A DNA stretch of 64,000 nucleotides from Oligoflexus tunisiensis. GTDB lineage: Bacteria > Bdellovibrionota_B > Oligoflexia > Oligoflexales > Oligoflexaceae. Below, piece after piece: positions 60,938 to 64,000 of the stretch. The position numbers and the translations under genes were made by a program. The stretch lies in NCBI RefSeq assembly GCF_001748245.1, contig NZ_BDFO01000001.1, positions 2,564,471-2,628,470 of the forward strand, read 5' to 3'. Position 1 is the first letter of the stretch, and the number at the start of each line of letters is the position of its first letter. The notes beneath the pieces were generated by a model that saw nothing but the letters and a program-made list of their open reading frames with translations, was not told the origin of the DNA and searched no databases.

Positions 60938-62461
60938 TTACGGGAGGCCCGCATGGTCCTCGGAGGCTGGCAGGGACACTATCCTGACGGCTCCCAATTT
61001 CTGCAGCTCGTCCTGATGATCGGGACGGGCCAGCGCCCTTACATGGTCACCAGCCCTGAGGACGGTATCGCCTTTGGGTATGGTAAAACGTTGATCGCGC
61101 TCCAGACTGATGAGCAGAACCCCCGAAGGCAAACCCAATTCCAGGATGCGTTTCTGATTGATGGCGGGATCCTCCTTGATCGCGATATCCACGAGGATGA
61201 AACCCTCGGGAAGGAAATCCTCGAGACCTTCTCTTTGCTGCTCCGAATCCGCTTCGAGCGGAACGGTGACACCAAGGCGACTCGCGATGAAAGGAATGCT
61301 GATCCCCTGGGCAATCACGGAGATCAAAACCACAAAAAAGACCAGGTTGAAATAATACTCCGCCTGGGGAATCCCGACGGTCCAAGGCATGGTCGCAAGA
61401 ATAACCGGTGCGGCTCCGCGAAGACCCACCCACGAAATAAAGATGCGCTTGTTGCGGCTCATCCGCGCGCCGGCGGAGGCGATGAGGACACTGAGGGGAC
61501 GGGCTCCGAACATCATAAAGACGCTCAGGATCAGGCCTTCCTTCCAAACCTCCAGGAGGTGCGAAGGAAATGCGAGAAGACCCAGGGTCAGAAACACGAG
61601 GATCTGGGCGATCCACGCGATGCCGTCGACAAAGCGGCTGATGCTGCCCTTATGCAAAAGATGAGTATTGCTCAGACTGAGACCCAGCACATAAACTGCC
61701 AGGAAACCACTGCCGCCCAGAGACGCTGTGACGGCAAACAGCAGGATCACAAGACCGAGCAGCAGGACTCCATAAAGCCCTTCGTATTCAATGCCGACGT
61801 GATTGATAATCCAGCGGATCACATGACTGCCGAGCCAGCCCATGATCAACCCCAGGCCGGCCTGCATCAAAAAGAATGTCGCAATGGAAGCTGGTCCCTG
61901 GCTGGGATCGGTCATAAGCAGGAGCATGCTTACGGTCAGGAATACGGCAATGGGATCGTTGCTGCCGGCTTCAAATTCCAAAAGTTGTTTCAACGATCCA
62001 TGCAGGGAGAGACTCCGGGCCCGCAGAATACCGAAAACGGCGGCCGCATCCGTGGATGAAACGATGGCACCCAGCAGAAGACCTGCCATCCATGGGAGGC
62101 CAAGAACATAATGCGCAAAGACTCCGGTGACCACTCCGGTGACCACGGTGCCCACAAATGACAGGGAAATGCCAAGAGGCAGGATCGGTCGCACACTTTT
62201 CCAGGAGGTACGCATGCCGCCATCGAAAATGATCAGGGCGAGACAAATGCTGCCGATCGCAAAGGACAGAGGATAATCATCAAAGTCAATGCCACCCGGT
62301 CCCTCGGATCCTGCCAGCATCCCGATTCCCAAAAAGAGCAAAAGCGAGGGCATGCTCAGCTTGGATGAAACGCGATTGGCCAGAACGGAGAGAATAAGCA
62401 GAAGCGAGCCGGCCAGGAGGATGGCTTCAAGCGAATAGTTTTGCAGTTTAACACCGATCAC
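60938..62461 (-). CDS. K+/H+ antiporter with TrkA-C-like domain (NhaP2/CvrA type)
   Basis: 507 residues. About 12 membrane helices in the first 390 residues include the ion-binding segments GAIVSSTDAAAVFGIL and FEAGSNDPIAVFL (adjacent aspartates as in CPA1 antiporters). The C-terminal part holds a TrkA-C-like domain (LGLPSGVLLISLERD then IPKGDTVLRAGDHVRA) that in relatives senses nucleotides. It extrudes K+ or Na+ in exchange for protons. It starts at GTG 62461 with GGAGAG upstream, 26 bases after the universal stress gene, so probably in its operon. Confidence 0.9.
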   Translation of the reverse strand: MIGVKLQNYSLEAILLAGSLLLILSVLANRVSSKLSMPSLLLFLGIGMLAGSEGPGGIDFDDYPLSFAIGSICLALIIFDGGMRTSWKSVRPILPLGISLSFVGTVVTGVVTGVFAHYVLGLPWMAGLLLGAIVSSTDAAAVFGILRARSLSLHGSLKQLLEFEAGSNDPIAVFLTVSMLLLMTDPSQGPASIATFFLMQAGLGLIMGWLGSHVIRWIINHVGIEYEGLYGVLLLGLVILLFAVTASLGGSGFLAVYVLGLSLSNTHLLHKGSISRFVDGIAWIAQILVFLTLGLLAFPSHLLEVWKEGLILSVFMMFGARPLSVLIASAGARMSRNKRIFISWVGLRGAAPVILATMPWTVGIPQAEYYFNLVFFVVLISVIAQGISIPFIASRLGVTVPLEADSEQQREGLEDFLPEGFILVDIAIKEDPAINQKRILELGLPSGVLLISLERDQRFTIPKGDTVLRAGDHVRALARPDHQDELQKLGAVRIVSLPASEDHAGLP

Positions 62462-62487
62462 AGGCCATCTCTCCGTTTTGGTCCGAC

Positions 62488-63744
62488 TTAGAGTTTGCCA
62501 TAGGGCACGAGTAAAACCGGAATGCGCGCATGTTCTGTGACGGCGCGCGCCACCGAGCCCAGCACCGTGCGGCTGAGGGCCGGGCGACTGCGCGTGCCGA
62601 GGATGATGAGATCCGCACCGACGCGTTTGGCCAGAGCCAGAATTTGTTCCGCCGCATCGCCTTCCAAAACGTGTTCCTGCAGTTCGCGCGCATGACCCAG
62701 GGAATCCGGAAGCTCCATCTTGCTCAGCTTGTACCAGGCGCCTTCCTGAGCCTCCCGGGCATCCGAAGGAAAGCTGATGAACGGCACAACGTGAGCCAGA
62801 TGCAGGGTGCCACGTGGGGCGAGCAGGCCCAGCGCGTGCACCAGAGCCTGGTCGGTTGTTGCCGTGAAATCCACGCCCACCACGATCGTGCGATAGGGTT
62901 CGAAGGGTCGCGGGAGGCTGGCGGGAGGCGGTGGAACGCAGACGACACTCACAGGCCCATCCCGCATCACGGCCCAGGCCACCGAGCCGTTCCAGAGTTG
63001 TTCGACACGGGAATGCTGCCGTTGGCCGATGATAATAAGATCAAAACCCTCCTCCCTGGCGAGCGTCACAAGATGGGTTTCGGGGTTGCCGTGGAGCATC
63101 ATCACCCGCGGACGAGCCGCTTGTTCCTCGGGTGGCGCGGCGTTTTGCAATTCATGAAGCAGCGGTGCTTCCAGTTCAGGAGTCAGTTCCTGACAGGCGG
63201 CCAGAGGAAGAGCCAGCTGCCTGCTGGCGGCGGCCGGCGAGACGATATGAACGACATCCACCGTGCACCCGCCAAGGCTGGCCAGCCTCGCTCCAAAAGC
63301 ACGCGCGGCGGTGGCGGCATGCCCGGCGTCCGCTCCAATCAGGATGCGGAGGGGAGCCTGATCCTGAAGCCAGGCCTTCAGGCGCGGGGCTTCACGCAAA
63401 AGAAAAAACGGCACCGGGCTGTTTCCCGGAAAGTGAGGGACGTACTGCGGACGACTGCCGACGATCAGTGCGGTGGCCACTTCCATTTCGGCGACCTTGG
63501 CCAGAACATCATCAACCGACCCGGCCGCGAGATGCACCCGCACCTTCGCACCACAAAGGTTTTGCAGGCGTTCCGCCTCCTCCTTCAATCGGAGGCGCAG
63601 GGGTTCATGCCGATGGGAAAGGACAGGTTCTTCCACGACATGCACAAGACGCAGGGATTCACCCATGCGTTTGGCCAGACGTGCTGCGATTTCCGTCAGA
63701 AACTCTGTTTCCGTACAAAGGTTCGTGCCAACAACAAGAGTCAT
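62488..63744 (-). CDS. Universal stress protein with three tandem UspA-like domains
   Basis: 418 residues made of three UspA-fold units: residues about 1-130, 131-275 and 285-418. The third is best preserved: IVVGVDFTATTDQALVHAL, and the ATP-binding GTRSRPALSRTVLGSVARAV. The second has IIIGQRQHSRVEQLWNGSVA; the first lacks the nucleotide-binding glycines. Double-domain proteins are common, triple ones rare. Expected role: stress survival through ATP sensing. GAGG precedes the ATG. It lies upstream of the antiporter gene and downstream of another Usp gene cut by the window. Confidence 0.87.
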   Translation of the reverse strand: MTLVVGTNLCTETEFLTEIAARLAKRMGESLRLVHVVEEPVLSHRHEPLRLRLKEEAERLQNLCGAKVRVHLAAGSVDDVLAKVAEMEVATALIVGSRPQYVPHFPGNSPVPFFLLREAPRLKAWLQDQAPLRILIGADAGHAATAARAFGARLASLGGCTVDVVHIVSPAAASRQLALPLAACQELTPELEAPLLHELQNAAPPEEQAARPRVMMLHGNPETHLVTLAREEGFDLIIIGQRQHSRVEQLWNGSVAWAVMRDGPVSVVCVPPPPASLPRPFEPYRTIVVGVDFTATTDQALVHALGLLAPRGTLHLAHVVPFISFPSDAREAQEGAWYKLSKMELPDSLGHARELQEHVLEGDAAEQILALAKRVGADLIILGTRSRPALSRTVLGSVARAVTEHARIPVLLVPYGKL

Positions 63745-63770
63745 GTTTTACCTCGGACATCCATAGGCCC

Positions 63771-64000
63771 TTAATCCAAACGCAAGCTCAGGAAGGGGCG
63801 TCGCGTCAAGCAAAGAGTCCGGCGCGAGGTGGACCCGAGAAGCAATTTGCGCAGCGTGATGCGTTGATCGTTCAGGGTCATGATGACCCAGGCCCGCTCC
63901 TGTTCCGCATGATCCACGAGCGTCTGAGCCACGGACGTGGTTTCGTCCTTCTGAAGCGCCGTGGCATGAACGCCTGCCTTGTTCAATTTCGTGACGAGAT
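63771..64000 (-). CDS. C-terminal part of a universal stress protein (cut by window edge)
   Basis: The frame is open to the end of the window. About 76 residues are visible, ending RRPFLSLRLD. SVAQTLVDHAEQERAWVIMT and LLGSTSRRTL match the last part of a UspA fold (the nucleotide-binding GS and final strand). The start is outside the window. The triple-Usp gene follows 26 bases downstream, so a stress operon is likely. Confidence 0.6.
   Translation of the reverse strand, partial: LVTKLNKAGVHATALQKDETTSVAQTLVDHAEQERAWVIMTLNDQRITLRKLLLGSTSRRTLCLTRRPFLSLRLD

Noticed and set aside
1..64000. CRISPR array, insertion sequence, prophage or integron
   Set aside because: I found no regularly spaced repeats, no transposase, integrase or phage gene, and no attachment-site duplication next to the two tRNA genes.

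Overview
The window reads as one stretch of chromosome from a Gram-negative bacterium with a diderm envelope. Evidence for the envelope: many lipobox signal peptides, an OmpP1/FadL-type porin, a TonB-dependent receptor, and the TIGR03545/TIGR03546 gene pair, which is known only from bacteria with outer membranes. The number of lipoproteins of unknown function, the 7TMR-DISM kinases and the 'social/predatory' flavour (two GH18 chitinases, an astacin-type protease, a delta-60 repeat protein) suggest the Bdellovibrionota/Oligoflexia or a neighbouring former deltaproteobacterial group. That placement is inference. I see no transposase, integrase, phage gene or CRISPR array, so this looks like core/accessory chromosome rather than an island. 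Genes are dense, on both strands, in short operons.

Layout. 0.1-6.4 kb: glyoxalase II (gloB), a FadL-like porin with a lipoprotein, tRNA dehydratase tcdA, a strongly folded intergenic region that resembles a 6S-type RNA, a DUF3025 protein and a response regulator. 6.4-16 kb: a 1148-residue lipoprotein, two small haem-c lipoproteins, the TIGR03546/TIGR03545 pair, another lipoprotein and an HD-GYP protein. 16.0-18.6 kb: tRNA-Lys and tRNA-Glu, then a four-gene operon (folE, a SufR-like Fe-S regulator, a DUF4142 protein, a cupredoxin) behind a near-consensus promoter. 18.6-28.6 kb: a hybrid histidine kinase, a DUF488 protein, two tandem GH18 chitinases, a 7TMR-DISM/CheA-like kinase and a DUF2383 protein.

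28.6-40.1 kb is the most interesting part. An arsenic cluster runs arsR - ACR3 - arsC, then a MarR-type regulator with its own terminator, then a flavoprotein and an MFS transporter. Matching operators precede the MarR gene and the flavoprotein gene. After a PRC-barrel protein, a dynamin-like GTPase and small secreted proteins comes a second arsC copy that has lost its P-loop arginine and one redox cysteine, yet carries a promoter nearly identical to that of arsR. Downstream of it is a membrane protein of unknown function with a Fur box inside its promoter, and divergently a cobalamin riboswitch controls a TonB-dependent receptor.

40.3-51.3 kb: an astacin-type lipoprotein protease with a CUB-like tail, a delta-60 repeat protein, a second 7TMR-DISM/CheA-like kinase, a LysR regulator, a fused trehalose-6-phosphate synthase/phosphatase, a stress-type lipoprotein and a YihY-family membrane protein. 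51.3-64 kb: more lipoproteins, including a 1205-residue paralogue of the 1148-residue one, a DksA/TraR zinc-finger protein, small unknown proteins, a DUF1554-like lipoprotein, DUF3750, a glutathione S-transferase, a thioredoxin-reductase-like flavoprotein, a K+/H+ antiporter, a triple universal stress protein and the end of another universal stress gene cut by the window edge.
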